Numbered from the stretch's first letter, positions 53,663 through 62,896 are shown. The stretch: 64,000 bases of DNA from Parvibaculum sp045863935 (GCF_045863935.1 NZ_BTVP01000015.1:1-64000); one strand, 5' to 3'. The notes: a model not told the origin generated them from the sequence alone. Numbers and translations are program-made.

Positions 53663-54445
53663 GTGGCAACAGGCGCCGAACAATCCGGAGGCGGTTTTCC
53701 CGTCGATCCCCTGCACCAGTTCGTTGTGCAGCCCCTCATCCCCCTCAATATCGGCGGCCTCGACGCCTCCTTCACCAATGCCAGCCTCTGGATGGTGGTG
53801 ACGGTTGCGGTCATCACCGTCTTCACGACGCTCGGTATGCGTTCGGGCGCCATGGTGCCGGGGCGGATGCAGTCCGTGGTCGAGAGCTTCTACACCTTCA
53901 TCGCCAACATGGTCCGCGACAATGCCGGCCATGATGCCATGCGCTTTTTCCCGTTCATCTTCTCGCTGTTCGCCTTCATCTTCTTTGCGAACATGATCGG
54001 GATGTTCCCCTATGCCTTCACCGTGACGAGCCACATCGTCGTCACCTTCGTTCTCGCCGGTGTCGTTTTCTTCGGCGTCACGCTGACGGGCTTCATCCTC
54101 CACGGTGCGAAGTTCCTGAAGGTTTTCGTTCCGAGCGGCGTGCCTGTGGCTCTGCTTCCTCTCGTGGTCGCGATCGAGATCATTTCGTATTTCTCGCGCC
54201 CCATCAGCCACTCCGTTCGTCTTTTCGCCAACATGCTGGCCGGCCACATCATGCTGAAGGTCTTCGCGGGCTTCGTGCTCACCTTCATGACGATGGGCGC
54301 GATCGGCTGGGCGGGCATGATCCTGCCGCTCTTCATGATCGTCTGCCTCACGGCGCTCGAGTTTCTCGTCGCCGCGCTGCAGGCCTATGTCTTCACTATC
54401 CTGACCTGCATGTATCTTCACGACGCCCTGCATCCGGGCCACTGA
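53663..54445 (+). CDS. atpB: ATP synthase subunit a
   Basis: A 260-residue integral membrane subunit with about six helices. The proton-channel helix contains the essential Arg in SRPISHSVRLFANMLAGHIML (SVRLFAN). It starts with GTG 53663, 15 bases after atpI. In alphaproteobacteria F0 genes are often apart from F1, as here. Confidence 0.94.
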   Translation: MATGAEQSGGGFPVDPLHQFVVQPLIPLNIGGLDASFTNASLWMVVTVAVITVFTTLGMRSGAMVPGRMQSVVESFYTFIANMVRDNAGHDAMRFFPFIFSLFAFIFFANMIGMFPYAFTVTSHIVVTFVLAGVVFFGVTLTGFILHGAKFLKVFVPSGVPVALLPLVVAIEIISYFSRPISHSVRLFANMLAGHIMLKVFAGFVLTFMTMGAIGWAGMILPLFMIVCLTALEFLVAALQAYVFTILTCMYLHDALHPGH

Positions 54446-54536
54446 TCCGGGTGAGGACGCCAAGTCCCCAAAGCTATGGTTGCGGCTCCGTGGCCGTTCC
54501 CACTCTCCAAAACGACCCCAAAAGGAGCATCTAACT

Positions 54537-54761
54537 ATGGAAGCAGAAGCAGCGAAGTTCATCGGCGCCGGTATTGCGTGCCTCGGCATGGGCGGCGCCG
54601 CCATCGGCGTGGGCCAGATTTTCGCGAACTACCTGGCGGGCGCGCTGCGCAACCCGTCGGCGGCTGACGGCCAGTTCGCCCGTCTGATTTTCGGCTTCGC
54701 CGTGACGGAAGCGCTGGGCATCTTCTCGCTGCTCGTCGCGCTCATCCTGCTCTTCGTCTGA
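54537..54761 (+). CDS. atpE: ATP synthase subunit c
   Basis: A 74-residue hairpin protein of two helices (about residues 8-30 and 48-73) with the polar loop ALRNPSA and the proton-carrying Glu in FAVTEALGIF. AAAGGAG precedes ATG 54537. The c-ring has no signal peptide, as expected. Confidence 0.95.
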   Translation: MEAEAAKFIGAGIACLGMGGAAIGVGQIFANYLAGALRNPSAADGQFARLIFGFAVTEALGIFSLLVALILLFV

Positions 54762-54840
54762 TCCCTTTGCGGATCGGCCAGCCGGCTGCCTCGACAAGAG
54801 GCGGCCGGCGGCAGGCCAACCCGTCTGACCGGAGACCTAC

Positions 54841-55404
54841 ATGATCGCCGAAGCCCTGGCTCAGGAACATGGTGACGAACTCATCGCCGAGACGCATGTC
54901 CCCGGTGAAGAGCATGCGGGAGGCTTTCCGCCTTTCGACTCCTCCACGTTCGAGTCCCAGATCGTCTGGCTGGTACTGAGCTTCCTCGCTCTGTACTTCC
55001 TGATGTCCCGCGTGGCCCTGCCGCGCATCGCCACGGTGCTTGAAGAGCGCCGCGACCGCATCGCGGACGATCTCGATCAGGCCGCCCAGTTCAAGCGGCA
55101 GACCGACGAGGCGATCGAGGCCTATGAAAAGGCGCTGACGGAAGCTCGCGCCAAGGCCCACGAAATCGCGCAGGAAACGCGCGACCGCCTGCACGAGGAA
55201 ACCGAGCGGCAGCGTCTGGCCATCGAGGCCCGGCTCGCCGAGAAGATTTCGGAAGCCGAAAAGAAGATTGCAGCCACCAGGGATGCGGCGCTCGCCAATG
55301 TGCGCAGCGTGGCGGTGGACGTGGCAGACGCCATCGTCTCACAGCTCCTTGGCGAGACCGACCGCCCCGCGACGGAGCGTGCGGTCGACACCGAACTCAA
55401 GTAA
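54841..55404 (+). CDS. atpG: ATP synthase subunit b'
   Basis: A 187-residue peripheral-stalk subunit, named AtpF' or AtpG in different schemes. It has a cytosol-facing N-terminal stretch, one membrane segment (about 42-60, WLVLSFLALYFLMSRVAL) and a long helix rich in Glu, Ala and Arg. Together with atpF it forms the b/b' heterodimer found in photosynthetic and alphaproteobacterial synthases. Confidence 0.9.
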   Translation: MIAEALAQEHGDELIAETHVPGEEHAGGFPPFDSSTFESQIVWLVLSFLALYFLMSRVALPRIATVLEERRDRIADDLDQAAQFKRQTDEAIEAYEKALTEARAKAHEIAQETRDRLHEETERQRLAIEARLAEKISEAEKKIAATRDAALANVRSVAVDVADAIVSQLLGETDRPATERAVDTELK

Positions 55405-55422
55405 GGCGAAGGACAAGCCCCC

Positions 55423-55908
55423 ATGTTCGCGACAGCCGAATTCTGGATTCTGGCCTGCCTCATCGCGTTCTTCGCGATCCTTGGCTATTTCAAGGTTCAC
55501 CGCACCATCGCCGGCTCGCTCGACAAGCGCGCCGCCGACATTGCGGCTGAACTCGACGAAGCCCGGCGGTTGCGCGAGGAAGCGCAGCAGCTCCTCGCCT
55601 CCTATCAGCGCAAGCAGCGCGAGGCGATGAAGGAAGCCGAAGACATCATCTCCCAGGCGAAGGCCGAGGCCGAGCAGCTTGCGAAGGAGACCCGCGCGAA
55701 CATGGAAGCGCAGGTCGAACGCCGCACGAAGCTCGCCGAAGACAAGATCGCCCAGGCCGAGACCCAGGCCGTGAACGATGTCCGCTCCGCCGCCGCGGAA
55801 GTCGCCATCGGTGCCGCCCGCCGCGTCATCGCCGAGAAGGTCGATGCGGGCGCGGATGCGAAGCTGATCGAGAAGTCGATCGCCGACCTCGCCTCCAAGC
55901 TTCACTGA
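55423..55908 (+). CDS. atpF: ATP synthase subunit b
   Basis: A 161-residue subunit with an N-terminal membrane helix (about 5-24, FWILACLIAFFAILGYF) and a long charged coiled helix. It is the last F0 gene; a terminator follows. Confidence 0.9.
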   Translation: MFATAEFWILACLIAFFAILGYFKVHRTIAGSLDKRAADIAAELDEARRLREEAQQLLASYQRKQREAMKEAEDIISQAKAEAEQLAKETRANMEAQVERRTKLAEDKIAQAETQAVNDVRSAAAEVAIGAARRVIAEKVDAGADAKLIEKSIADLASKLH

Positions 55909-55924
55909 CGATAAATCACTCAGG

Positions 55925-55958
55925 AAACCCCGCCCGGCTCCGGCCCGGCGGGGTTTTT
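55925..55958 (+). terminator. rho-independent terminator after atpF
   Basis: The stem AAACCCCGCC/GGCGGGGTTT with a GC-rich 12-base interior is followed by TT. It lies 17 bases past the atpF stop. Confidence 0.85.
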
Positions 55959-56014
55959 GTTTGCCTTTTCGCGAGGCACTCCGGTTCAATGGGCGCGCAA
56001 CCGGGGAGGCTTCC

Positions 56015-56797
56015 ATGCTCGACAGATACGAAGCGGCCACCTTCACCCATGAAGGCGTGACGAAACCCGTCTATGTGCGAGGCTCGGGGCCCGCCGTCAT
56101 CGTGATCCACGAAATTCCGGGCATCACACCGGAGGTCGTCCGCTTCGCGGACTGGGTGGTCGATGCCGGATTCCGGGTCTACATGCCGTTGCTGATTGGC
56201 AAGGCCGGACCGCCCCTCACCATCGGCTATGTCGCACGCTCCATCGGGAAGCTCTGTATCAGCCGCGAATTCCACATTCTCGCCTCGCACCGGTCGAGCC
56301 CGGTCACGACATGGCTCCGGGCGCTGGCCCGCCACGCGCATGAGGAAGCGGGCGGCAAGGGCGTCGGCGCGGTCGGCATGTGCTTCTCCGGCAATTTCGC
56401 CCTCTCCATGATGATGGAGCCCGCGCTGATGGCGCCCGTCCTTTCCCAGCCTTCCATGCCCTTTCCCTTGGGAGCCGAGCGGCGGGCCGCCCTTCACGTC
56501 TCGCCGGAGGAATTCCAGTGCGTGAAGGATCGCTGTGCGAAGGGCGACAAGGTGCTCGGACTCCGCTTCAAAGGCGACCGCATGTCGCCGCCGGAGAAAT
56601 TCGAGACGCTTCGCCGGGAACTCGGCGACGCTTTCGAGGGGATCGAACTCGACGACAAATATGCGAACCCCGCATCGCCCGCCCCAAGCCCGCACAGCGT
56701 GCTGACGGTCGACCTCATCGACCGCGACGGCGAACCCACCAAGGAAGCGGCGAAGCGCGTGATCTCCTTCTTTCAGGAGCGGCTTCTTGCGGCCTAG
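56015..56797 (+). CDS. dienelactone-hydrolase-like alpha/beta hydrolase
   Basis: A 260-residue alpha/beta hydrolase. The nucleophile elbow GVGAVGMCFSGNFAL has Cys instead of Ser (GxCxG), as in dienelactone hydrolases; IHEIPGITPEVVRFAD carries the conserved Glu of the family. A catalytic His is plausible in APSPHSVLT near residue 230, and an Asp in RFKGDRM. The natural substrate is unknown. GGGGAGG precedes ATG 56015. Confidence 0.82.
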   Translation: MLDRYEAATFTHEGVTKPVYVRGSGPAVIVIHEIPGITPEVVRFADWVVDAGFRVYMPLLIGKAGPPLTIGYVARSIGKLCISREFHILASHRSSPVTTWLRALARHAHEEAGGKGVGAVGMCFSGNFALSMMMEPALMAPVLSQPSMPFPLGAERRAALHVSPEEFQCVKDRCAKGDKVLGLRFKGDRMSPPEKFETLRRELGDAFEGIELDDKYANPASPAPSPHSVLTVDLIDRDGEPTKEAAKRVISFFQERLLAA

Positions 56798-57349
56798 GGC
56801 GCGACGACCGTCAGCTCCGGCCATTTCTCCCGCCAGCGCGCGGCCTTCTCGGCATAGCGCTCAGCGCTGAAATTCGCCGCGCGGTTCGGGCGGATCGTCA
56901 TGGTTTCGATGTCGGCAAAGCCGTGCGGTGCATAGACGCGCCCGTCCGGTGCGATGCCAACCATGCAGGCCGGGGCGAGGAAGCGGTCGATGCCCTCGCG
57001 GGGGGGAGCGGAGCGGCGGATAGGCGGTGCCGAACTTCTCTTCGTACCAGAGATGAACGCGAGCCTGATTGCGCAACTCTACCTCCGCACCGATATCCTC
57101 AAAGAGCGCAGTGCAGCGGCGGTTCGCGCCATCCTCCGCCCCCCGGCTCGTGTCGGGATCGAAATAGAAGATGTCGTAGTCCTTGATGCCGTATCCCGGG
57201 GCGCGGCCCGTCAGCGCATTCCAGGCGGTCTGGAAGAGCGAGCCGGAGACGAGCCACGCATCGGCGGGGCCGAGCGACGGCACCCGCTTCAGGATTTCGC
57301 GGTTCACAGGATTTTCGAGCGCCAACTCGACGAACCGCGCCTCGTTCAT
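56794..57349 (-). pseudogene. DUF925-type nucleotidyltransferase-like gene, frameshifted
   Basis: The N-terminal part MNEARFVELALENPVNREILKRV...GYGIKDYDIFYFDPDTSRGAEDG and NQARVHLWYEEKFG matches the COG3575/DUF925 nucleotidyltransferase family. At a run of seven Gs (57000-57006, read as Cs on the gene strand) the frame breaks. With six, translation continues as SPREGIDRFLAPACMVGIAPDG to the stop at 56794, about 184 residues in all. It is either an inactivated gene, a phase-variable tract or a sequencing error. It is the last gene of the gcv operon. Confidence 0.82.
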
Positions 57350-57350
57350 G

Positions 57351-58931
57351 CTATTCGGCAGCTTGCGCCGGCGCGGGCGGCGCCCAGCGAAGCACCGGCT
57401 TGCGCGCCGCGCCCGTCTCGTCGAGCCTGCGGCGCGGTGACATGTAGGGCGCGCCGGTAAAGCGGTCCTTGTCGTTCGATCTGGCGGCACGGGCGAGGTC
57501 CTTCAGCGTCGCGATGAATAGATCGACGGCCTGTTTCGACTCCGTCTCCGTCGGTTCGATCAGCATCGCGCCATGGACGACCAGCGGGAAATACATGGTC
57601 ATCGGATGGTAGCCTTCGTCGATCATCGCCTTGGCGAAATCGAGCGTCTCGACGCCCGTGCCCTTCAGGAAGCGATCGTCGAAGAGCGCTTCGTGCATGC
57701 ACGGGCCTTCGAAGGGCGCGGACAGATCGTCCTTCAGCGAGGCGAGCACGTAGTTCGCGTTCAGCACCGCGTCTTCCGCGACCTGCCGCAACCCGTCCGA
57801 GCCATGGCTCAGCATGTAGGAGAGTGCGCGCACGAACATACCCATCTGCCCGTGGAAGGCCGTCATGCGGCCGAAAGGCGTCGTGCCGTCGGCTTCTGCT
57901 TCACCTTCCGTCTCGACGAGGCGGAAACCGTCCTTGCCGTTCACGACATAGGGCAGCGGGGCAAAAGGCGCGAGCGCCTCGGAGAAGACCACCGGGCCCG
58001 CGCCCGGGCCGCCGCCGCCATGCGGCGTCGAGAAGGTCTTGTGCAGGTTGATATGCATGGCATCGACGCCGAGATCGCCCGGCCGCACCCGGCCGACGAT
58101 GGCGTTGAAGTTCGCGCCGTCGCAGTAGAAATAGGCGCCTGCCTCGTGCACCGCATCGGCGATCTTCACGATATCGCGCTCGAAAAGACCGCAGGTGTTG
58201 GGGTTCGTCAGCATGATCGCCGCGACATCGGGCCCGAGCTTCGACTTGAAGGCTTCGAGATCGACGCGGCCTTCCTTCGTCGCCGGAATTGCGTCCACCT
58301 TGTAGCCGAGCAACGCGGCGGTCGCCGGGTTGGTGCCATGCGCCGATTCCGGCACGAGCACGCGCGTGCGGATATCGTCTTCGCCACGTGCGATGAGCGC
58401 GGCGCGGATCGCCATCATGCCGCACAGCTCGCCATGCGCGCCCGCCTTGGGCGAGAGCGTGACGCCCGGCATGCCCGTCAGTTCCTTCAACCAGTGTGCG
58501 AGTTCGCTCATCAGTTCGAGAGAGCCCTGCACCGTCTGCTGCGGTTGCAGCGGATGAACGTCGCTGATGCCCGGAAGCCGCGCCATCTTCTCGTTGAGGC
58601 GCGGGTTGTGCTTCATCGTGCAGGAGCCGAGCGGATAAAGACCCGCATCGATCGAATAGTTCTTGGCGGAAAGCCGCACGAAGTGGCGCATCACCTCCGG
58701 CTCGGACACACGGGCAAGACCGATCCGGCCCTGCCGTTCGAAATTACCGAGATGCGAGGTGAACTCGCCCGGATCGTCGAAATCGACACCGCAGGCACCC
58801 GGATTGTCGAGTTCGAAGAGAAGCGGCTCTTCATGCTCCAGCGCCCGGTTGCCCGTGAAGGTCTCGCGCGCGCCGGCGGCGCCCGCGCCGTCGATTGAGG
58901 TCGGACGGCCCTGTTTGTTCATGCCGGACAT
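57351..58931 (-). CDS. gcvPB: glycine dehydrogenase (decarboxylating) subunit 2
   Basis: A 526-residue PLP subunit of glycine decarboxylase P-protein. The PLP Lys is Lys298 in INLHKTFSTPHGGGGPG; MKHNPRLNEKM and SPKAGAHGE are family blocks. The two-subunit form (PA + PB) is used here instead of fused GcvP. It follows gcvPA with no intervening base. Confidence 0.94.
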   Translation of the reverse strand: MSGMNKQGRPTSIDGAGAAGARETFTGNRALEHEEPLLFELDNPGACGVDFDDPGEFTSHLGNFERQGRIGLARVSEPEVMRHFVRLSAKNYSIDAGLYPLGSCTMKHNPRLNEKMARLPGISDVHPLQPQQTVQGSLELMSELAHWLKELTGMPGVTLSPKAGAHGELCGMMAIRAALIARGEDDIRTRVLVPESAHGTNPATAALLGYKVDAIPATKEGRVDLEAFKSKLGPDVAAIMLTNPNTCGLFERDIVKIADAVHEAGAYFYCDGANFNAIVGRVRPGDLGVDAMHINLHKTFSTPHGGGGPGAGPVVFSEALAPFAPLPYVVNGKDGFRLVETEGEAEADGTTPFGRMTAFHGQMGMFVRALSYMLSHGSDGLRQVAEDAVLNANYVLASLKDDLSAPFEGPCMHEALFDDRFLKGTGVETLDFAKAMIDEGYHPMTMYFPLVVHGAMLIEPTETESKQAVDLFIATLKDLARAARSNDKDRFTGAPYMSPRRRLDETGAARKPVLRWAPPAPAQAAE

Positions 58932-60278
58932 CTAGAGCACCTCCCTCAGCGCCGCCGCATAGGCCGCGCGATCCGCATCCGTGTTGATTTCCGTCGAGGC
59001 GACGATGAGAAGGTCTTCGACCTCCGCCGCGCCCGGCAGCAGCCGTGAAGCAGGCACACCGCCCAGCACACCCTTCTCCGCCAGCGCGTCGACCACGTCC
59101 GCCGCCGGTCTCGGCAGGCGCATCGTGAATTCGTTGAAGAAAGCCTTGTTCAGGATTTCGACGCCCGGCACCGCCGCAAGACGCTCGGCGAGCTTTACCG
59201 CCGCCGCATGGTTGATGCGGGCGAGTTGTCTGTAGCCGTCTTCGCCCAGAAGCGACATGTGGATCGTGAAGGCAAGGCAGCACAGGCCGGAATTGGTGCA
59301 GATGTTCGACGTTGCCTTTTCGCGGCGGATATGCTGTTCGCGCGTCGAAAGCGTCAGCACATAGCCGCGCTTACCATCCGCATCCACCGTCTCGCCGCAG
59401 AGGCGGCCCGGCATCTGGCGGACATATTTCTCGCGCGTGGCGAAGAGGCCGACATAAGGTCCGCCGAAATTGAGGCCGTTGCCGATCGACTGGCCCTCGC
59501 CGACCACGATGTCGGCGCCCATCTCGCCGGGCGGCGTCACGGCGCCCAGCGAGACGATCTCCGGAACCACGGCAATCAGCAGCGCGCCTTTTGCATGGGC
59601 CGCTTCAGCGATCGGCCTGAGATCGTGCAGTTCACCGAAGAAGCCCGGCGTCTGCACGACAACGCAGCTCGTTTCGTCCGTGATGCGGGAGATGATGTCT
59701 TCGTTCAGCCCCGGCAGCGCGGGCGGCATGGTTTCGACCTGATAGTCCGCGAAATCCGACAGGTTGCGAACGACGGCCGCATACTGAGGATGAAGCGTAC
59801 CGGAGAGCACAGCCTTGCGCCGCTTCGTCACGCGATGCGCCATCAGCACGGCCTCGCCGCAACCGGTCGAACCGTCATACATGGAGGCATTCGCCACATC
59901 CATGCCGGTGATCATCGCGACCTGGGTCTGGAACTCGAAGAGATATTGCAGCGTTCCTTGCGAGATTTCCGGCTGATAAGGAGTGTAGGAGGTCAAAAAC
60001 TCCGAACGCTGGATCAGATGATCCACCGTTGCCGGCACGTGATGGCGATAGGCGCCGCCGCCCACGAAGAAGGGAACGCTGCCCGCGGCCACATTCTTCG
60101 CCGCCATGCGTTCGAAAATGCGTTCGACCTCAAGCTCGCCCTTCCGGCGCGGCAGGTCCACCAAGCCATCGCGGCGCGCGCTTTCCGGCACGTCGCGGAA
60201 CAATTCGTCGATGCCTTTCGCGCCGATGACGCCCAGCATTTCGCGCCGGTCGGTTTCGGTCAGGGGCAGATAACGCAT
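58932..60278 (-). CDS. gcvPA: glycine dehydrogenase (decarboxylating) subunit 1
   Basis: A 448-residue subunit. MRYLPLTETDRREMLGVIGA, FLTSYTPYQPEISQGTLQYLFEFQT and NASMYDGSTG are characteristic. It lies between gcvH and gcvPB and forms the P-protein with it. Confidence 0.94.
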   Translation of the reverse strand: MRYLPLTETDRREMLGVIGAKGIDELFRDVPESARRDGLVDLPRRKGELEVERIFERMAAKNVAAGSVPFFVGGGAYRHHVPATVDHLIQRSEFLTSYTPYQPEISQGTLQYLFEFQTQVAMITGMDVANASMYDGSTGCGEAVLMAHRVTKRRKAVLSGTLHPQYAAVVRNLSDFADYQVETMPPALPGLNEDIISRITDETSCVVVQTPGFFGELHDLRPIAEAAHAKGALLIAVVPEIVSLGAVTPPGEMGADIVVGEGQSIGNGLNFGGPYVGLFATREKYVRQMPGRLCGETVDADGKRGYVLTLSTREQHIRREKATSNICTNSGLCCLAFTIHMSLLGEDGYRQLARINHAAAVKLAERLAAVPGVEILNKAFFNEFTMRLPRPAADVVDALAEKGVLGGVPASRLLPGAAEVEDLLIVASTEINTDADRAAYAAALREVL

Positions 60279-60298
60279 GATCGGACTTTCCTTTCGGG

Positions 60299-60317
60299 GG
60301 ACGGCCCTTCGCCGTCC
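60299..60317 (-). other. hairpin between gcvH and gcvPA
   Basis: A 7-bp stem (GGACGGC/GCCGTCC) with a 5-base loop lies in the 60-base gap. No U run follows, so it is more likely an RNA-stability element than a terminator. Confidence 0.4.
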
Positions 60318-60338
60318 GGCGGATGCATTCCGGGAGCC

Positions 60339-60716
60339 CTACTGGAGGCTCTCCACAAATTCATTGTAGGCGGCTTCGTCCATAAGCTTGTCGAGCTCGG
60401 CGGGGTCGGAAAGGCGGAGCTTCACGAACCAGCCATCGCCCATCGCGTCTTCATTGACGCCGGCGGGCGTCGTCTCGATGTCGCCATTCACGTCGACAAC
60501 CTCGCCGCTCACGGGCGAATAGACTTCGCTCGCGGCCTTGACGCTTTCGACCACCGCCGCTTCGTCGCCAGCGGCCAGTTCCTTGCCGACTTCCGGCAGC
60601 TCGACGAAAACAACGTCGCCAAGCTGCTCCTGCGCATAGTCGGTGATGCCAATGGTCGCGATGTCTCCATCGACGCGCACCCACTCATGCTGATCCGTGT
60701 AGCGAATATCGCTCAT
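60339..60716 (-). CDS. gcvH: glycine cleavage system H protein
   Basis: A 125-residue lipoyl carrier. The lipoylated residue is Lys60 in VESVKAASEVYSPVSG. Length and the DEWF-like EWVRVDGDIATIGITDYAQ start match the family. It shuttles the aminomethyl group between P and T proteins. Confidence 0.96.
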   Translation of the reverse strand: MSDIRYTDQHEWVRVDGDIATIGITDYAQEQLGDVVFVELPEVGKELAAGDEAAVVESVKAASEVYSPVSGEVVDVNGDIETTPAGVNEDAMGDGWFVKLRLSDPAELDKLMDEAAYNEFVESLQ

Positions 60717-60752
60717 GCCAATCCCCTGGTTCCTGTTAGCAGCCGCAAGGCC

Positions 60753-61889
60753 TCATTTGCCCGGCTTGTGAAAACGTTTCGTCACGAAGGGCATCGCCGC
60801 GACCTTCGCCGGACGCCCCTTCCCCCGTACCATCAGTTCGACGCCGGTATCGACCTTCGCAAATCCGGCCTCGACATAGCCCATCGCGATCGGCCCGCCG
60901 ACGCTCGGTCCATAGCCGCCGCTCGTCACAATGCCGATCTTCCTGCCCGACGCGTCGGTAATCTCCGTGCCTTCGCGGGCGGGCGCCTTTCCTTCCGGCA
61001 ACAGGCCCACGCGCTTTCGCGATACGCCATTCGCGATCTGGTCCAGAATGATCTCCGCGCCGGGGAAGTTTCCCTCCTCGCGGCGGCGCTTCGATATCGT
61101 CCAGGTGAGAGCGCCTTCGACGGGCGTCGTCGTCTCGTCGATATCGTGACCATAGAGACAGAGCCCGGCTTCGAGGCGTAGCGAATCCCGCGCGCCAAGC
61201 CCGATGGGCTTCACCTCCGCCTCGCCGAGAAGCTTTTTTGTGAGCGCCACCGCATCCTTGTCGGCGACGGAAACCTCGTAACCGTCCTCGCCCGTGTAGC
61301 CGGAGCGGCTGACGATGCAGGGAAGGCCGGCGACGTTCATTTCCCTGCCGGTCATGAAAGCCTGATCCGCGGCGTCCGGCGCAATGCGCGCGAAGACCTC
61401 GGCCGCCTTCGGTCCCTGCAACGCGATCAGCGCGCGATCCTCGATGCGGCGAAGCGCGATGCCGCCGGGCAGATGTTTTTCGATGTGGGCGAAGTCGGCA
61501 TCCTTGCAGGCCGCGTTCACGACGAGAAACAGAACGCCGTCCTTTTTCGTCCGCGTGACCATGAGGTCGTCGAGAATGCCGCCCTTCCCGTTCAGGAGAA
61601 GCGTATAGCGGATCGCGCCGGGGGCGAGATCGCGGATGTCGCCTGGCACAAGCGCCTCGAGCGCGACGGCAACGGCGCCATGGTCCGGACCTTCGAGCCA
61701 GGCCTGGCCCATATGCGACACGTCGAAGAGGCCGGCGGCCTCGCGGGTATGCAGATGTTCGGCCAGTACGCCGGAGGGATATTGCACCGGCATGTCATAG
61801 CCCGCGAAAGGCACCATCTTCGCGCCGAGCTCGACGTGGAGTGCGTGAAGGGGCGTCGTCTTCAGGGGACCGGCGGCGGGTTCCGACAT
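60753..61889 (-). CDS. gcvT: glycine cleavage system T protein (aminomethyltransferase)
   Basis: A 378-residue folate enzyme. MVPFAGYDMPVQY, FDVSHMGQ (catalytic-region Asp/His), SRSGYTGEDGYEV and RDSLRLEAGLCLYGHD are standard. ATG 61889 is chosen; the upstream frame runs into the riboswitch leader. It is the first gene of gcvT-H-PA-PB. Confidence 0.95.
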   Translation of the reverse strand: MSEPAAGPLKTTPLHALHVELGAKMVPFAGYDMPVQYPSGVLAEHLHTREAAGLFDVSHMGQAWLEGPDHGAVAVALEALVPGDIRDLAPGAIRYTLLLNGKGGILDDLMVTRTKKDGVLFLVVNAACKDADFAHIEKHLPGGIALRRIEDRALIALQGPKAAEVFARIAPDAADQAFMTGREMNVAGLPCIVSRSGYTGEDGYEVSVADKDAVALTKKLLGEAEVKPIGLGARDSLRLEAGLCLYGHDIDETTTPVEGALTWTISKRRREEGNFPGAEIILDQIANGVSRKRVGLLPEGKAPAREGTEITDASGRKIGIVTSGGYGPSVGGPIAMGYVEAGFAKVDTGVELMVRGKGRPAKVAAMPFVTKRFHKPGK

Positions 61890-61978
61890 TGGGCTTCCAG
61901 GTTCTTCCCCGCTCGGGGAAACAAATGCGAATCGAGATGGACCGCCACTCGGCGAATTGCTCCGCCTGCGGCGCCCCA

Positions 61979-62183
61979 CTCTGTCGCTGAACCTGAGAGA
62001 TTTCGCGTCGAACCAAAACGAGGCCCGCCGCTTACGCCCTTCGGTGAGGCCAGATTATCGCGTCTGACCTGCTTTCCAGAGATTCATCCCCCTGCGGTCC
62101 TTTGTGCCTGAGAGTTTCCGGGGCGGTTGCTCCTTCGGCGCCGGGGTGCTGCACATAATGCAGTCCCGGTCTCTCCCGCAGGG
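61979..62183 (-). ncRNA. tandem glycine riboswitch
   Basis: Two aptamers follow each other. Aptamer 1 (62091-62183) begins CCTGCGGGAGAGACCG and ends GGACCGCAGG with GCCGAAGGAGCAA and AACTCTCAGGCA inside. Aptamer 2 (61979-62082) begins CTCTGGAAAG, contains CACCGAAGGGCGTAAG and AATCTCTCAGGTTCAGCGACAGAG. These are the conserved cores of the gcvT glycine riboswitch. It should turn on the gcv genes when glycine is high. Confidence 0.9.
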
Positions 62184-62202
62184 TTCGTCTGTATGTTTCC
62201 GG

Positions 62203-62230
62203 ATCATATGGACCGGCCCGCCAGAGTCAA
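62203..62230 (-). promoter_or_regulatory. sigma-70 promoter of the gcv operon
   Basis: Read on the minus strand, TTGACT and TATGAT are separated by 16 bases. Transcription would begin near 62196, a few bases before aptamer 1. Confidence 0.72.
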
Positions 62231-62284
62231 ATGGCATCACGAGCCGGCGCCGCGGAAGGCGCCAAAAAGCGCCGTTTTCGGGGC

Positions 62285-62896
62285 TTAACGGATCGGGTTG
62301 TAGGAAACGCGGCGGTTGTATTCGAGCTGTTCCGGCGTCAGCTGGAAGCCCACCAGAATCTGGTAGATGCTGCCATCGGCCTGGCCGCCATAGGGCAGCA
62401 CCGTACCATCCACCGTTTTCACGAATCGTACTTGCCGCTGCCCGGGTTCGAAGACCACCGGCACCTCATAGACCTGCTTCTTGTCGAAGGCGCTATAGCG
62501 GCGCGTCACGGCGACGAAGGTATTGAGGGTCAGCTCGCGGGACTGCGCGGCGGGTCCGATTTCGGCAATGCCGTCGAAGGCGAGGTCGACGGTGATGGTC
62601 GACTCGTCGATATCGTATTCGCATTTCGATACGACCTTGCCGATCTCCGCCCTGGCGACCACATCGGTCAGGTCCGCGCCGGAACCCGAAAGCAGGGTCA
62701 CATGGTCCGTCTCGTTGAGAACGCCGACGGCGGGACAAGGGTAAAGCGTGGTGCCGCCCGTCTTGGTGCCGCCACCGCCGCCGAACCAGCTGCAACCGCC
62801 AAGGGCGAGCGCGGCGAGAACGGCAAGTACGGGCATGGCCCGGCCAGTGCGGGAAGCGAGAGTCGTCGGGCAGCTCGGCGCGGGCGAAAACGGCAT
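62285..62896 (-). CDS. putative lipoprotein, unknown function
   Basis: A 203-residue protein with a lipobox (LAALALGGC, Cys at about residue 35 from ATG 62896) after an export signal and a Gly-rich linker. The rest is a beta-rich domain (for example STITVDLAFDGIAEIG and VYEVPVVFEPGQRQV) of no family that I recognise. It is probably an inner- or outer-membrane lipoprotein. It starts 284 bases from the divergent ispH. A shorter start at 62836 is possible. Confidence 0.7.
   Translation of the reverse strand: MPFSPAPSCPTTLASRTGRAMPVLAVLAALALGGCSWFGGGGGTKTGGTTLYPCPAVGVLNETDHVTLLSGSGADLTDVVARAEIGKVVSKCEYDIDESTITVDLAFDGIAEIGPAAQSRELTLNTFVAVTRRYSAFDKKQVYEVPVVFEPGQRQVRFVKTVDGTVLPYGGQADGSIYQILVGFQLTPEQLEYNRRVSYNPIR

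Larger units (their letters stand above)
61890..62284 (-). other. gcv leader region
   Basis: This 395-base gap holds the promoter (62203-62230), the tandem glycine riboswitch (61979-62183) and a leader of about 90 bases with a CCCCGAGCGGGG stem near 61915 that could form the expression platform. No gene is seen. Confidence 0.65.

Noticed and set aside
59208..61181. Long open frame opposite gcvPA, gcvH and gcvT
   Set aside because: Antisense to three well-supported genes; its composition is typical of a GC-rich shadow frame.
62245..62280. GGCGC...GCGCC hairpin as terminator of the lipoprotein gene
   Set aside because: The stem is only 5 bp and the T run is inside the loop on the gene's strand, so it is not convincing.
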